Under the pieces are notes generated by a model. It did no database searches, was not told the DNA's origin, and worked only from the letters and a program-made list of their open reading frames with translations. Made by a program: the position numbers and the translations under genes. 64,000 nucleotides of DNA from Sphingomonas adhaesiva (GTDB lineage Bacteria; Pseudomonadota; Alphaproteobacteria; Sphingomonadales; Sphingomonadaceae): contig NZ_JAQIJT010000002.1 in NCBI RefSeq assembly GCF_036946125.1, positions 1,486,001 through 1,550,000 of the forward strand. The letters are read 5' to 3'. The first letter of the stretch is position 1; each line of letters begins with the position of its first letter. Of the stretch, positions 48,679 through 57,910 are shown in pieces.

Positions 48679-50984
48679 GCGATCCCGCCGCCACGCCGCG
48701 CGAGCGCGAGTTGCGGCTGGCGCTGGTCTGCTACGGCGGGATCAGCCTGGCGGTTTATATGCACGGTATCACCAAGGAGGTGTGGCACCTGGCGCGCGCC
48801 AGCCGCGCGCTCCACGATGGCGAGCCGTGCGTCGGCGCCAGCGCGCAGGTCTATCGCGCGTTGCTGGCCGAGATCGTGGAGCAGAGCAATCTGCGGCTGC
48901 GCATCCTGCCCGATATCGTCGCGGGCGCGAGCGCGGGCGGGATCAACGGCGTCTTCCTGGCGCAGGCGATCGCCAGCGGCCATTCGCTCGACTCGCTGAC
49001 CGACCTGTGGCTGGAGGGGGCCGACGTCGAGCGGCTGATCGACCGCGACGCCGCCCCCGCGACCCGCTTTTCGAAAGTATGGGCGCTGCCGCTCGCCTGG
49101 ATGGCCGCGGGACGCAGCGCGGGGCAGCTCGACACGCTGGACGAGGGCACCCGCGACGAGGTGAAGGCGAAGCTGTCGCACTTCGTCCGCTCGCGCTGGT
49201 TCGAGCCGCCGTTCAGCGGCACGGGGTTCACCGCGATGCTGCTCGACGCGTTCGACGCCATGGCTGCCGCGCCACGCGGGCCGCGTCTCCTGCCCGACGG
49301 GCAGCCACTTGACCTGTTCGTCACCGTCACCGACTTCGGCGGCCATCCCGAGCGGCTCCAGCTTCATTCGCCGCCGGAGGTGATGGAGACCGAGCATCGG
49401 CTGGTCGTCCCCTTTACCGATCACGGCCACGCGGTCGACACGCTCGCCGCGCCTGCCGAGCTGACCTTCGCCGCGCGCGCGACGTCGAGCTTCCCCGGTG
49501 CCTTCCCGCCCTTCACCGTGGGCGAGCTCGACGCCGTGCTGCGAGAGCGGAAGCGCGGCTGGCCGGGACGGCGCGCGTTCCTGTCGCGCGTCCTGCCCCG
49601 CCATTTCGCGGCGCGCGCGGCGGACAAGGCGGTGCTGATCGACGGCTCCGTCCTCGCCAATGCGCCGTTCCGCCCGGCCATCGACGCGCTCGCCGGACGC
49701 CCCGCGCGTCGCCGGATCGACCGCCGCTTCGTCTATGTCGACCCCTCGCCGGGGCACAAATTCGGTCTGGGCGGGCATGTCGACGGCGTCCCCGGCTTCT
49801 TCCAGACGATCCTGGGCGCGATCAGCGAATTGCCGCGACAGCAGCCGATCCGCGACAATCTGGAGGCGCTGGCCGGCCGCTCGCGCCGGATCGAGCGGAT
49901 GCGCGCGATCGTGGAGGGCGTGCGTGCGCACGTCGAAACCGAGATCGAGGGGCTGTTCGGCCGCACGCTGTTCCTCGACCGCCCCACCCCCGCACGCCTG
50001 GTCGCCTGGCGCCGCCGCGCGCAGGAGGCGGCGGCGGATCGCGCGGGCTACAGCTATGCCGGATACGGCCAGCTGAAGGCCGCGGGCGTGGCGGAGTTCG
50101 TCACCACCTTGCTCCACGCGATCGGTGGCGAGCCCGGCGGCCAGCGCGGCAACCGCATCCGGCTGCGCATCGACGAGGCGCTCGCGGCACGCGGGCTGGG
50201 GCCGGAGGCGGTATTCTCGGGCGGCGCGAGCGCGGACATGATCGCGTTCCTGCGCACCTTCGACCTTCCCTTCCGGGTCCGCCGCCTGCGCATGATGGCG
50301 CGGCGGCTGGGCGAGGTGGAGGGCGATGCGGACGAGGCGACGCTCGCACCCTTGCGTGACGCGATCTACGATTCGCTCGACGCCTATCTGGAAGTGCGCC
50401 AGCCCGCCCGCCATGCCGCGCTCCACCGCGAGGTGCGGGCGCTGCGCGACGATGCCGGCCCGCTGCTCGATTCGCTCGGTCGCGCGCTCGACCTGCCCGC
50501 GCTCGATGCGGCGACCGACGAACGGATGGCCGCCGCGCTCGCCGAACTCCCCCGCGAGATTCGGCGCCCGATGCTGCTCAACTACCTCGGCTTTCCCTAT
50601 TTCGACATCGCCACGATGCCGCTGCTCCAGGGCGAGGGGGTCGACGAATACGATCCCATCAAGGTCGATCGCGTATCCCCCGACGATGCCCGCTCGATCC
50701 GCGAGGGCGGCGCGGAAGCGACGTTGAAGGGGATACAATTCAACAGCTTCGGCGCGTTCTTCAGCCGTACCTATCGCGAAAACGACTATCTCTGGGGACG
50801 GCTGCACGGGGCCGAGCGGATGATCGACATCACCGTCTCCGCCCTGCCGCGCGACGCACGCCTGCGCGCGGGGCGCATCGCCGCGATCAAGCGCGCCGCC
50901 TTCCTCGCGATCCTGGACGAGGAGGAGGGGAAGCTCCCCACCGCGGCCACGCTGATCGCGTCGCTGCGCAAGGAGATCGGCTAA
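48675..50984 (+). CDS. patatin-like phospholipase with DUF3376-type C-terminus
   Basis: 769 residues. The N-terminal patatin domain (about 10-350) has LALVCYGGISLAVYMHGI as the oxyanion glycine region, the nucleophile elbow IVAGASAGGINGVF (Ser about 84) and the catalytic Asp in LIDGSVLANAPF (about 325). The remainder fits the patatin-related long form with DUF3376: MLLNYLGFPYFDI and VDEYDPIKVDRVSP lie near the end. Predicted to hydrolyse phospholipid or lipid acyl chains in the cytoplasm or at the inner membrane. Coupled to the endonuclease/phosphatase-like gene by ATGA. Confidence 0.88.
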   Translation: MSDPAATPRERELRLALVCYGGISLAVYMHGITKEVWHLARASRALHDGEPCVGASAQVYRALLAEIVEQSNLRLRILPDIVAGASAGGINGVFLAQAIASGHSLDSLTDLWLEGADVERLIDRDAAPATRFSKVWALPLAWMAAGRSAGQLDTLDEGTRDEVKAKLSHFVRSRWFEPPFSGTGFTAMLLDAFDAMAAAPRGPRLLPDGQPLDLFVTVTDFGGHPERLQLHSPPEVMETEHRLVVPFTDHGHAVDTLAAPAELTFAARATSSFPGAFPPFTVGELDAVLRERKRGWPGRRAFLSRVLPRHFAARAADKAVLIDGSVLANAPFRPAIDALAGRPARRRIDRRFVYVDPSPGHKFGLGGHVDGVPGFFQTILGAISELPRQQPIRDNLEALAGRSRRIERMRAIVEGVRAHVETEIEGLFGRTLFLDRPTPARLVAWRRRAQEAAADRAGYSYAGYGQLKAAGVAEFVTTLLHAIGGEPGGQRGNRIRLRIDEALAARGLGPEAVFSGGASADMIAFLRTFDLPFRVRRLRMMARRLGEVEGDADEATLAPLRDAIYDSLDAYLEVRQPARHAALHREVRALRDDAGPLLDSLGRALDLPALDAATDERMAAALAELPREIRRPMLLNYLGFPYFDIATMPLLQGEGVDEYDPIKVDRVSPDDARSIREGGAEATLKGIQFNSFGAFFSRTYRENDYLWGRLHGAERMIDITVSALPRDARLRAGRIAAIKRAAFLAILDEEEGKLPTAATLIASLRKEIG

Positions 50985-51048
50985 CCGGAACAGCGCGTTG
51001 GCCGCGCGGACTGGAAATATCCGCAGCACCCGCCTAGCCTGCGCGGCG

Positions 51049-51390
51049 ATGCAGTTTCTGAAAATCCTGTTCTGGTGCCTGCTGGCATTCGTCGCCGCGG
51101 TGTTCACCTTCGGCAATTGGACGACGGTGTCGATACAGCTGTTCGGCGGGCTGGTGGCGGAGGTGAACCTGCCGCTGCTGCTGCTGGCCACCTTCCTGCT
51201 CGGCGCGGTCCCGACGTTCGTCTATCAGCGCTGGGTCCGCTTCCGCCTGCGCCAGCGCCTGCTCGCGACCGAGCGCGCGCTGGAGACGGAGCGGGCGCTG
51301 GCCGCCGCCCCTCCCCCGCCTGCCCCGCCTCCGCCAGCCGCTCCCCCGCCTGCTCCGGTGGCGCCCGTCTCCGCGTCAGAGGTCGCGTAA
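51049..51390 (+). CDS. LapA-domain (DUF1049) membrane protein
   Basis: 113 residues with two hydrophobic helices: LKILFWCLLAFVAAVFTFGNW (about 4-24) and LPLLLLATFLLGAVPTFVY (about 42-60), then a basic coiled-coil RFRLRQRLLATERALETERAL and a proline/alanine tail. The FGN/W turn between helices is the LapA (lipopolysaccharide assembly) signature. In alphaproteobacteria this gene commonly precedes pyrF, as here with a zero-base gap. The tail is low complexity. Confidence 0.88.
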   Translation: MQFLKILFWCLLAFVAAVFTFGNWTTVSIQLFGGLVAEVNLPLLLLATFLLGAVPTFVYQRWVRFRLRQRLLATERALETERALAAAPPPPAPPPPAAPPPAPVAPVSASEVA

Positions 51391-52065
51391 ATGCCCAATC
51401 GTATCTTCGTCGCGCTCGACACCCCCGATCTGGCGCGCGCGCATGCGCTGGCGACGCGGGTGCGTCATCATATCGGCGGGCTGAAGCTGGGGCTGGAGTT
51501 CTTCTGCGCCAACGGTCCCGCCGGCGTCCGCACGATGGAAGAGATCGGGCTCCCGGTCTTCCTCGACCTCAAGCTGCACGACATTCCCAATACCGTGGCG
51601 AAGGCGGTGCAATCGCTCGCTCCGCTCAAGCCCGCGGTGCTGACGGTTCATGCCGCGGGCGGTCGCGCGATGCTGGAGGATGCCAAGGCCGCAGCCCACC
51701 CGGAGACGAAGGTGGTGGCGGTGACGATGCTTACCAGCCTGGACGAGGACGACCTGCGCGCCACCGGCGTCGGCGGCAGCGCGCACGATCACGTGCTGCG
51801 CCTGGCCGATCTGGCGCGCGCGGCGGGACTCGACGGCATCGTCTGCTCCGGTGCCGAGGTGAAGGAGGCGCGCCGTGCCTGGCGCGACGGCTATTTCGTG
51901 GTCCCCGGCGTCCGCCCGGCGGACGGTCATGCCGGCGACCAGAAGCGTGTGGTGACCCCGCGTCAGGCGCTGGACGACGGCGCGTCGATCCTGGTGATCG
52001 GCCGACCCATCACCCAGGCGGAGGACCCCGACGCCGCCGCCCGCGCGATCGGCGCTACTCTCTGA
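51391..52065 (+). CDS. pyrF: orotidine 5'-phosphate decarboxylase
   Basis: 224 residues; last step of UMP synthesis. The beta/alpha barrel shows FVALDTPDLARA with the substrate Asp, GGLKLGLEFF with Lys, and the catalytic array FLDLKLHDIPNTVAKAV containing Asp-x-Lys-x-x-Asp (about 60-65). VHAAGG, VVPGVRP with the phosphate loop and ILVIGRPIT follow. Complete and typical. It starts immediately after lapA. Confidence 0.97.
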   Translation: MPNRIFVALDTPDLARAHALATRVRHHIGGLKLGLEFFCANGPAGVRTMEEIGLPVFLDLKLHDIPNTVAKAVQSLAPLKPAVLTVHAAGGRAMLEDAKAAAHPETKVVAVTMLTSLDEDDLRATGVGGSAHDHVLRLADLARAAGLDGIVCSGAEVKEARRAWRDGYFVVPGVRPADGHAGDQKRVVTPRQALDDGASILVIGRPITQAEDPDAAARAIGATL

Positions 52066-52074
52066 TCCGCGTCC

Positions 52075-52213
52075 GTCACCCCGGCCTTGAGCGGGGCGTT
52101 TGCAAAACTCGTGCAACGACGCCGGGTCCACGCCGTAGCCTTTTGCAAACGTTCCGCCTTGAGCCGGCCCACGGACAGAAAGCGGTACCCCGGGGCCGTG
52201 TCCGGGGTGACGT
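52075..52213. repeat. degraded palindromic repeats between pyrF and trpF
   Basis: GTCACCCCGGCCTTGAGCGG starts at 52076, GTTTGCAAAAC and TTTTGCAAAC lie at about 52106 and 52141, and CCGGGGCCGTGTCCGGGGTGACG closes near 52213. Outer GTCACCCCGG/CCGGGGTGAC arms are inverted. These are relatives of the compound element, decayed. Confidence 0.55.
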
Positions 52214-52243
52214 GGAAGGGGCAACACCCCTATATCCCTCCCC

Positions 52244-52876
52244 ATGCCCGCCACCGCCAAGATCTGCGGCCTGTCCACCGCCCCCACGCTCGACGCCGCG
52301 ATCGCGGGCCGGGCAAGCCATGTCGGCTTCAACTTCTTCGCCCCCTCCCCCCGCTACGTCTCCCCCGAACAGGCCCGCGCGCTGGCGCAGCGGATGCCGG
52401 GGCACGTCCGCCGCGTCGGCGTCTACGTCGATCCCGACGACTCGCTGCTCGATGCCACCGCGGGCACGCTGGACGCGATCCAGCTGCACAAGACCGCACC
52501 GGACCGCATCGCCGCGATCCGCGCGCGGTTCGGGCGCGCCGTCTGGGCGGCGGTCGCGATCAAGACCCGCGCCGATCTCGACGAGACGCGCCGCGTCGCC
52601 GGAGCCGCGGACCTGATCCTGTACGATGCCAAGACGCCCGACGATGCGAAGCTGCCCGGCGGCATGGGCGTGCGCTTCGACTGGTCGTTGCTCGACGGCT
52701 TTCGCCATCCTCTGCCCTGGGCGCTGTCGGGCGGGCTGGACGACGGCAACGTCGCCGAGGCGATCCGCCGCACCGGCGCTCCCATCGTCGACGTATCCTC
52801 CGGCGTGGAAAGCGCGCCGGGCATCAAGGATGTGGACAGGATCGCCACCTTCCTGCAACGGGTCGCCGCATCATGA
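52244..52876 (+). CDS. trpF: phosphoribosylanthranilate isomerase
   Basis: 210 residues. Catalytic Cys in AKICGLSTAPTLDAAI (about residue 7) and Asp in LYDAKTPDDAKLPGG (about 126), with SHVGFNFFAPSPRYV and the phosphate-binding LSGGLDDGNVAEAI and VDVSSGVESAPGIKD at the end. Beta/alpha barrel of normal length. Stop overlaps the trpB ATG (ATGA). Order trpF-trpB-trpA is standard for alphaproteobacteria. Confidence 0.97.
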   Translation: MPATAKICGLSTAPTLDAAIAGRASHVGFNFFAPSPRYVSPEQARALAQRMPGHVRRVGVYVDPDDSLLDATAGTLDAIQLHKTAPDRIAAIRARFGRAVWAAVAIKTRADLDETRRVAGAADLILYDAKTPDDAKLPGGMGVRFDWSLLDGFRHPLPWALSGGLDDGNVAEAIRRTGAPIVDVSSGVESAPGIKDVDRIATFLQRVAAS

Positions 52877-54102
52877 ACGCTCCCAATTCCTTCCGCGCCC
52901 AGCCCGACGAGCGCGGCCATTTCGGCCAGTTCGGCGGTCGTTACGTCGCCGAGACGCTGATGCCGCTGATCCTCGACCTGGAGCGCGAGTATCGCGCCGC
53001 CAGGGGGGACCCGGCCTTCGCGGCGCAGTTCGACGACCTGCTCGAACATTATGTCGGCCGCCCCAGCCCGCTCTATTACGCCGAGCGGCTGACCGAGGCG
53101 CTGCGCGACAGCGCGCCCGACGGCAAGGGTGCGCAGGTGTGGTTCAAGCGCGACGAGCTGAACCACACCGGCGCGCACAAGATCAACAATTGCATCGGCC
53201 AGATCCTGCTCGCGATCCGCATGGGCAAGACGCGGATCATCGCGGAGACGGGCGCGGGCCAGCACGGCGTCGCGACCGCGACCGTCTGCGCGCGCTTCGG
53301 GCTGCCCTGCGTGATCTACATGGGCGCGAAGGACGTCGAGCGGCAGCAGCCCAACGTCTTCCGCATGAAGCTGCTCGGCGCGGAGGTGCGCGCGGTGGAA
53401 AGCGGTGCGCGGACGCTGAAGGATGCGATGAACGAGGCGCTGCGCGACTGGGTCGCCAACGTCCACGACACCTTCTACATCATCGGCACCGCCGCCGGCC
53501 CGCACCCCTATCCCGAGCTGGTACGCGATTTCCAGAGCGTGATCGGGCGCGAGGCGCGGGCGCAGCTGATGGAGCGCACCGGGCGTCTGCCCGACCTGCT
53601 GGTCGCCGCGATCGGCGGAGGGTCGAACGCGATCGGGCTGTTCCATCCGTTTCTGGACGATGCCGACGTCAGGATGCTGGGCGTCGAGGCCGCGGGCGAG
53701 GGTCTGGAGGGCAGGCACGCCGCCAGCCTGGCGGGCGGCTTTCCCGGCGTCCTCCATGGCAACAAGACCTATCTGCTCCAGGACGAGGACGGGCAGATCG
53801 CGGAGGCGCACTCCATCTCCGCCGGGCTCGACTATCCCGGCATCGGCCCGGAACATTCCTGGCTGAAGGATATCGGCCGCGTCGACTATACGTCGGTGAC
53901 GGATACCGAGGCGCTCGACGCCTTCCAGCTGCTGTGCCGGACCGAGGGGATCATCCCCGCGCTGGAGCCCGCACACGCGATCGCCGCCGTGGCGAAGGTG
54001 GCCAAGGACATGCCGCGCGACGCGATCGTCCTGGCGAACCTGTGCGGGCGCGGCGACAAGGACATCTTCACCGTCGCCGATGCGCTCGGCGTTGCGATAT
54101 GA
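52873..54102 (+). CDS. trpB: tryptophan synthase beta subunit
   Basis: 409 residues, PLP enzyme joining indole and serine. N-terminal GHFGQFGGRYVAETLMP, PLP-Lys in HTGAHKINNCIGQ (about 96), ETGAGQHGVATAT, IGGGSNAIGLF phosphate-binding loop, GLDYPGIGPEHSWL and the C-terminal HAIAAVA with VLANLCGRGDKDIFTV. Complete. It overlaps trpF by four bases. A 124-bp gap containing a paired palindrome separates it from trpA. Confidence 0.97.
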   Translation: MNAPNSFRAQPDERGHFGQFGGRYVAETLMPLILDLEREYRAARGDPAFAAQFDDLLEHYVGRPSPLYYAERLTEALRDSAPDGKGAQVWFKRDELNHTGAHKINNCIGQILLAIRMGKTRIIAETGAGQHGVATATVCARFGLPCVIYMGAKDVERQQPNVFRMKLLGAEVRAVESGARTLKDAMNEALRDWVANVHDTFYIIGTAAGPHPYPELVRDFQSVIGREARAQLMERTGRLPDLLVAAIGGGSNAIGLFHPFLDDADVRMLGVEAAGEGLEGRHAASLAGGFPGVLHGNKTYLLQDEDGQIAEAHSISAGLDYPGIGPEHSWLKDIGRVDYTSVTDTEALDAFQLLCRTEGIIPALEPAHAIAAVAKVAKDMPRDAIVLANLCGRGDKDIFTVADALGVAI

Positions 54103-54120
54103 TCCGGTCTACTCCAAATC

Positions 54121-54211
54121 GTCACCCCGGACTTGTTCCGGGGTCCACGGATTCACATGAATCACCGCTCTCGGGTGCGCGGCACCGTGGATGCCGGAAC
54201 ACGTCCGGCAT
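54121..54211. repeat. paired REP element between trpB and trpA
   Basis: Unit 1 is CCCCGGA-cttgt-TCCGGGG (54125-54143), unit 2 ATGCCGGA-acacg-TCCGGCAT (54191-54211), bounded by GTCA and TGAC. The same two units at similar spacing occur at 55944-56031 before folC. This is an inserted or amplified element inside the trp operon just before the trpA ribosome-binding site. Confidence 0.8.
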
Positions 54212-54226
54212 GACGGAGATACCATC

Positions 54227-55042
54227 ATGACCCGCCTCTCCGACGCCTTCCGCAGGGACCGCCCTGCGCTCGTCTGCTTCGTCACCGCGGGCGACCCCTC
54301 GCCCGCCGCGACGCCCGCCATCCTCGACGCGCTGGTCGCGGGCGGCGCGGACGTGATCGAACTCGGCATGCCCTTCACCGACCCGATGGCGGACGGCCCC
54401 GCGATCCAGGCGGCGAACATCCGCTCGCTGGCCATCGGCACGACCACCGCCGATATCCTGAGTATCGCCAGGGGCTTTCGCGCGCGTCACCCGCACGTTC
54501 CGCTGGTGCTGATGGGCTATGCCAACCCGATGCTGCGGCGCGGGGCGGAGTGGTTCGCTACCGCGGCGCAGGGTGCGGGCGTCGACGGCGTGATCTGCGT
54601 CGACGTGCCGCCCGAGGAGGACGATGCGCTCGGCCCGGCGCTGCGCACCGCCGGCATCGCGTCGATCCGCCTCGCCACCCCGACCACCGACGCGGCCCGG
54701 CTGGGCGACGTCCTCGCGGGCGCAGACGGCTTCCTCTATTACGTCTCCGTCGCCGGGATCACCGGCAAGCAGCAGGCGGTACAGGCCTCGATCGAGGAAG
54801 CGGTCGCCCGGCTGAAGGCGGCGACCGACCTGCCGGTCGCGGTCGGCTTCGGCGTGCGCACCCCCGATCAGGCCCGCGCGATCGGCGCCGTCGCGGACGG
54901 CGTCGTCGTCGGCTCCGCGATCGTCGAGATCGTGGCCGAGCACGGCACCGCCGCCGCGGCCCCCGTCACCGCCTATATCCAGTCCCTCTCGGCCGCGCTG
55001 GCCGATGCACGCAAGGTGTCCGCCATGGAGGTCCGGCAATGA
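54227..55042 (+). CDS. trpA: tryptophan synthase alpha subunit
   Basis: 271 residues. Catalytic Glu in DVIELGMPFTDPMADGPAIQ (about residue 47) and Asp in FTDP (about 58); LVLMGYANPM, GVICVDVPPEE, YYVSVAGITG and VGFGVRTPDQA complete the barrel. Start ATG 54227 has GGAG about 9 nt upstream. Its stop overlaps accD. Complete and standard. Confidence 0.97.
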   Translation: MTRLSDAFRRDRPALVCFVTAGDPSPAATPAILDALVAGGADVIELGMPFTDPMADGPAIQAANIRSLAIGTTTADILSIARGFRARHPHVPLVLMGYANPMLRRGAEWFATAAQGAGVDGVICVDVPPEEDDALGPALRTAGIASIRLATPTTDAARLGDVLAGADGFLYYVSVAGITGKQQAVQASIEEAVARLKAATDLPVAVGFGVRTPDQARAIGAVADGVVVGSAIVEIVAEHGTAAAAPVTAYIQSLSAALADARKVSAMEVRQ

Positions 55043-55905
55043 GCTGGCTCAGCAACGTCCGCAACGCGCTGTCGGGGATCGTCCCCGGCGCGAAGCAGCA
55101 GACCCCCGACAACCTCTGGCACAAGTGCAAGGGCTGCGGAACGATGGTCTTCACGCGCGAGCTGGAGGAGAATCTCTACGTCTGCCCGACGTGCGAGCAT
55201 CATGAGCGCATCGGGCCGACGGAGCGGTTCGCGCATCTGTTCGACGCCGGCACCGCCGCGGTCCTCGCCGCCCCCAGGGCCGCCGAAGACCCGCTGAAGT
55301 TCCGCGATTCGAAGCGTTATGCCGACCGGCTGAAGGCGGCGCGGACCGGCACCGGCGAGCAGGACGCCTTCGTCAACGCGCGCGGCCAGATCCACGGCAG
55401 GCGCGTGGTGATCGGCGTGCAGGACTTCGCCTTCATGGGCGGATCGATGGGCCAGGCCGTGGGCGAGGCGTTCATCCAGGGTGTCGAGGCCGCAATCAAG
55501 GACCGCGCGCCCTATGTCGTCTTCACCGCATCGGGGGGCGCGCGGATGCAGGAGGGCATCCTGAGCCTGATGCAGATGCCGCGCAGCACGGTCGCGATCC
55601 AGATGCTGCACGACGCCGGGCTGCCGTATATCGTCGTGCTGACCGATCCCACCTCGGGCGGGGTCATGGCGGCCTATGCGATGCTGGGCGACGTCCAGAT
55701 CGCCGAACCCAAGGCGACGCTGGCGTTCACCGGCCGCCGCGTGATCGAGAACACGATCCGCGAGAAACTGCCGGAGGATTTCCAGACCAGCGAATATTAC
55801 CTGGAGCACGGCATGATCGACATGGTCGTCGACCGCCGCGAACTGCGCGACCGGCTGGCGACCGTGATCGGCTACCTGACCGCAGGCGAACGGCGCGCGG
55901 CGTAA
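55039..55905 (+). CDS. accD: acetyl-CoA carboxylase carboxyltransferase subunit beta
   Basis: 288 residues. N-terminal zinc ribbon in WHKCKGCGTMVF and VCPTCEHHERIG (four Cys, about 30-52). The carboxyltransferase core includes FMGGSMGQAVGEAF, FTASGGARMQEGILSLMQM and VVLTDPTSGGVMAAYAML, the acetyl-CoA-binding glycine-rich loops. First committed step of fatty acid synthesis together with AccA (not in the window). ATG overlaps the trpA stop. Confidence 0.97.
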   Translation: MSWLSNVRNALSGIVPGAKQQTPDNLWHKCKGCGTMVFTRELEENLYVCPTCEHHERIGPTERFAHLFDAGTAAVLAAPRAAEDPLKFRDSKRYADRLKAARTGTGEQDAFVNARGQIHGRRVVIGVQDFAFMGGSMGQAVGEAFIQGVEAAIKDRAPYVVFTASGGARMQEGILSLMQMPRSTVAIQMLHDAGLPYIVVLTDPTSGGVMAAYAMLGDVQIAEPKATLAFTGRRVIENTIREKLPEDFQTSEYYLEHGMIDMVVDRRELRDRLATVIGYLTAGERRAA

Positions 55906-55943
55906 GGGTTCGAGGGAAACGCGGAACGCTGCCACCGCATTAC

Positions 55944-56031
55944 GTCACCCCGGACCTGTTCCGGGGTCCAGGGTTCCGCGCACCGTCAAGCGTGGGGCCC
56001 GGCGCCCTGGATGCCGGAACAGGTCCGGCAT
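55944..56031. repeat. paired REP element between accD and folC
   Basis: CCCCGGA-cctgt-TCCGGGG (55948-55966) and ATGCCGGA-acagg-TCCGGCAT (56011-56031), bounded by GTCA and TGAC. Same orientation and near-identical to 54121-54211, about 1.8 kb away. Confidence 0.8.
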
Positions 56032-56063
56032 GACGGGACGGTCTGTCATTCTGAAGGCCCACC

Positions 56064-57377
56064 ATGCCCGACCACGCCACCTCCTCCGACGTCGCGGTGC
56101 AGGCGCAGCTCGATCGGCTGTGGTCGCTCTCACCGGGCGCGGATGTGCTCGGGCTCGCCCGCATCACGCGCCTGCTCGCCCGCCTCGGCGACCCGCACCT
56201 CGCGCTCCCGCCGGTGTTCCACGTAGCCGGCACCAACGGCAAGGGCTCGACCTGCGCCTGTCTGCGCGCCGCGCTGGAGGCGGCGGGGCTTCGCGTCCAC
56301 GCCTATACCAGCCCGCATCTCGTCCGCTTCAACGAGCGGATCCGTCTCGCCGGTCGCCTGATCGAGGATGCCGCGCTGGCGACGCTTTTGGCGGAGGTGC
56401 TCGATGCCGGCGGCGACATCGGCGCCAGCTTCTTCGAGGTGACGACCGCCGCCGCCTTCCTCGCCTTCGCACGAACCCCGGCCGACGCCTGCGTGATCGA
56501 GGTCGGGCTCGGCGGGCGGCTGGACGCGACCAACGTGATCGCGAGCCCTGCGGCGTGCGGCATCGCCGCGCTGGGGATCGATCATCAGGCCTTTTTGGGC
56601 AACACGCTGGCGCAGATCGCGGTCGAGAAGGCCGGGATCGCCAAGCCCGGCGTCCCGTTGCTGACGATGCGCTACGCCCCCGACATCGCCGCGCGCGTCA
56701 GCGACGCCGCCACTCGCGCAGGCGCGCGCATCCTCGCCGAGGGCACCGCGTGGCACGTCGCCGAAGGTGACGGCCGCGTGCGCTACCATGACGCCGCCGG
56801 CGCGCTCGACCTGCCGCTGCCCGCGCTGCCCGGCGCGCATCAGGCGGAAAATCTGGGGCTCGCCGTCGCGATGCTGCGCCACCAGCGGGCGGTGCGCGTC
56901 CCCGACAGCGCCCTCGCCGCCGCCACGACGGCGCGCTGGCCGGCGCGACTCCAGCGATTGCGTCCCGGACCGCTGACCGCTCCCCTGGGCGCGCGGCCGG
57001 TCTGGCTCGACGGCGGGCACAACCCGTCCGCGGGCGAGGCGATCGCGCGGTCGCTGGGTCGGCTGCTGCCCGACGACACGCCCCTCGACGTCATCCTGGG
57101 GATGCTCGCCAACAAGGATCCCGCCGGCCTCCTCGCCCCCTTTGCCCCGCGCATCGCGACGTTGACCGCCATCCCCGTCCCCGGCCACGACCATCACGCG
57201 CCCGACGATCTCGCCGCGCTCGCCGCCGCGCTGGGCATCGCCGCCACGACCACCGCCGCCGATGCCGCCGCGGCGATCGACGCGCTGTCGCGGGGGCCTT
57301 CGCATCCGGTGCTCGTCCTGGGTTCGCTCTACCTTGCCGGACGCGTGCTGGCGGCGAACGACGAGCTGCCCGACTGA
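56064..57377 (+). CDS. folC: folylpolyglutamate synthase / dihydrofolate synthase
   Basis: 437 residues. Mur-ligase fold: P-loop VFHVAGTNGKGSTCACL (about 50-66), YTSPHLVRFNERI, and the Glu/His metal region FFEVTTAAAFLAF and EVGLGGRLDATNV. The C-terminal domain has WLDGGHNPSAGEAIARSL. Adds glutamate to folates, and in bacteria usually also makes dihydrofolate. accD-folC adjacency is common in bacteria. Complete. Confidence 0.95.
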   Translation: MPDHATSSDVAVQAQLDRLWSLSPGADVLGLARITRLLARLGDPHLALPPVFHVAGTNGKGSTCACLRAALEAAGLRVHAYTSPHLVRFNERIRLAGRLIEDAALATLLAEVLDAGGDIGASFFEVTTAAAFLAFARTPADACVIEVGLGGRLDATNVIASPAACGIAALGIDHQAFLGNTLAQIAVEKAGIAKPGVPLLTMRYAPDIAARVSDAATRAGARILAEGTAWHVAEGDGRVRYHDAAGALDLPLPALPGAHQAENLGLAVAMLRHQRAVRVPDSALAAATTARWPARLQRLRPGPLTAPLGARPVWLDGGHNPSAGEAIARSLGRLLPDDTPLDVILGMLANKDPAGLLAPFAPRIATLTAIPVPGHDHHAPDDLAALAAALGIAATTTAADAAAAIDALSRGPSHPVLVLGSLYLAGRVLAANDELPD

Positions 57378-57448
57378 CCCGCTAATCTGCGATTGACTTG
57401 CAATAGCGCGTCGGTGATCTTGGCGGCTCCACGAGGAGTCGCTTGTCC

Positions 57449-57910
57449 ATGAACCACATTCCCGCGCCGGCCCCCGCCCCCACCGGCCCCGCCTCCGCGA
57501 CCTTGACCGCCTTGCCCTACGAGGTGCCGGAGTGCGCCAACGCGCGCATCGCGCTCTTCGCGATGCGGCGGATGGGGGCGAACGGCCTCGCCGATGCGCG
57601 CGCCGCGCACGCGCTGTTCACCGCCTTCGGAGAGGCGTTTCGCCGCCCGCTGACGTTGTTGCGCTCGCTCATGGCCGACATGGCGGCGAATGCGGCGCAA
57701 CCGATCGCGATCGCGCCGTGCTGCTGCGCGCGGATGACGCCGTCGGAGCGCGCGCTGGTGACGATCCTGTCGCGGGTCGAAACACGCAGCGATCACGCCC
57801 GGCTGCTGATGCAGGACCTGCTCGGCCAGCGGCGCATCGACGGCGTGCTGGCCAGCGCCGCGGCGGTCGCCGTCGCCTTCGCCGACGAGGGGCGCCCGAT
57901 CACGGTGTAG
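57449..57910 (+). CDS. conserved hypothetical protein (153 aa)
   Basis: The ATG at 57449 lies 10 nt after GAGGAG; an upstream in-frame TTG at 57443 is closer to it and possible. The product is helical with a Pro/Ala N-terminus, ECANARIALFAMRRMGANGLADARAAHALF, and an unusual Cys-Cys-Cys run (IAPCCCARMTPSE, about 91-93). It appears to be a sphingomonad-restricted family of unknown function (possibly DUF6628, not verified). The 3' end overlaps the convergent permease gene by 11 bp. Confidence 0.7.
   Translation: MNHIPAPAPAPTGPASATLTALPYEVPECANARIALFAMRRMGANGLADARAAHALFTAFGEAFRRPLTLLRSLMADMAANAAQPIAIAPCCCARMTPSERALVTILSRVETRSDHARLLMQDLLGQRRIDGVLASAAAVAVAFADEGRPITV

Noticed and set aside
57378..57448. 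Fur- or RirA-type box (GATTGACTTGCAATAGCG)
   Set aside because: Only a partial match with poor symmetry, and the downstream gene has no iron link.
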